This document shows positions 6,801-7,102 of a DNA stretch of 7,102 nucleotides, in pieces. Below the pieces are notes generated by a model. That model was given only the letters and a program-made list of their open reading frames with translations, was not told the origin of the DNA and did no database searches. Position numbers and translations under genes: made by a program. The stretch is from positions 491-7,592 of the forward strand of contig PMEC01000256.1 in assembly GCA_003155705.1 (NCBI GenBank), in the 5' to 3' direction. The stretch is from Bacteroidales bacterium. Its GTDB lineage: Bacteria > Bacteroidota > Bacteroidia > Bacteroidales > VadinHA17. The first letter of the stretch is position 1. Every line of letters begins with the position of its first letter.

Positions 6801-7102
6801 ATGAAAGATATTTTATTGAATCGCAGAACCATTAGAAAATATTCGGCAAAACCGATTAACAATGCCTTGTTAAACGAAGTACTTACTGAAGGGTGTAGAG
6901 CCTCAACAACAGGCAATATGCAGGTTTATAGCATAATTATTACACGAAACAGAGGCAAGAAAGAAGAATTGGCTCCGTTACACTTCAATCAGAAAATGAT
7001 AACAGAAGCGCCGGTCATTCTGACATTTTGTGCAGATTTCAACAGGTTTAATAAATGGTGCATGCTGAGAAATGCTGAACCCGGTTACGATAATTTTCTC
7101 TC
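6801..7102 (+). CDS. Nitroreductase-family protein, partial (N-terminal 100 residues)
   Basis: Open from ATG at 6801 to the window edge, so the C-terminal part is missing. The N-terminus NRRTIRKYSAKPI (7-19) is the family's typical FMN-phosphate-binding start, and RASTTGNMQVYSIIITR (33-49) the next conserved block. FNKWCMLRNAEPGYDNFL (83-100) resembles a Bacteroidota subgroup annotated as nitroreductases or NADPH-dependent oxidoreductases. Members are cytosolic FMN dimers that reduce nitro compounds, quinones or flavins with NAD(P)H. The exact substrate cannot be told. It follows msrBA by 130 bases in the same direction, which would fit a redox or oxidative-stress grouping, but the repeat between them may separate the transcripts. 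No good ribosome binding site or promoter is visible; the start is chosen because the family motif begins just after it. Confidence 0.88.
   Translation, partial: MKDILLNRRTIRKYSAKPINNALLNEVLTEGCRASTTGNMQVYSIIITRNRGKKEELAPLHFNQKMITEAPVILTFCADFNRFNKWCMLRNAEPGYDNFL

Noticed and set aside
6578..6916. Leftward 112-codon open frame
   Set aside because: It is antisense to the end of msrBA and the start of the nitroreductase and crosses the periodic repeat.

Overview
The window looks like chromosomal DNA of a low-GC member of the Bacteroidota. Three things point there: a BlaI/M56-peptidase pair whose peptidase carries a TonB-type C-terminus, secreted and lipoprotein genes of a kind common in that phylum, and promoters matching the Bacteroidota pattern (TTG, about 18-20 bases, TAnnTTTG). 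Most starts lack a good Shine-Dalgarno sequence. No rRNA, tRNA, CRISPR array, IS element or phage gene is visible.

Left part (1-1738). A leftward two-gene unit encodes a BlaI/MecI/CopY-type winged-helix repressor and an M56 (BlaR1-like) membrane metallopeptidase. Their reading frames overlap as ATGA. The peptidase has HEQNH and a downstream ExxxD, but instead of a beta-lactam sensor it carries a proline-rich linker and the beginning of what looks like a TonB C-terminal domain, cut by the window edge. A likely operator dyad covers the -33 element of this unit's promoter.

Middle-left (1739-3370). A divergent rightward pair encodes a MacB/FtsX-type ABC permease with no ATPase gene in view and, 12 bases later, a SiaC-family (DUF1987) regulatory phosphoprotein. 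A hairpin at 3371-3400 separates this pair from the convergent gap gene and can terminate both.

Middle-right (3417-5474). Reading leftward, there is a 40-residue lipoprotein too short for usual gene finders, a 265-residue exported beta-rich protein, and glyceraldehyde-3-phosphate dehydrogenase (gap) with its own promoter, a dyad over the -33 element and a small 5'-leader hairpin.

Right part (5738-7102). An exported methionine sulfoxide reductase B-A fusion reads rightward. It is followed by an unusual 8-base-periodic inverted repeat and then the first 100 codons of a nitroreductase-family protein that runs off the edge.

The most unusual points are the regulatory M56-TonB unit with a lipobox-like motif in its last membrane segment, the pairing of an orphan permease with a SiaC protein that has Ser at the expected phospho-Thr position, and the 8-base periodic repeat.
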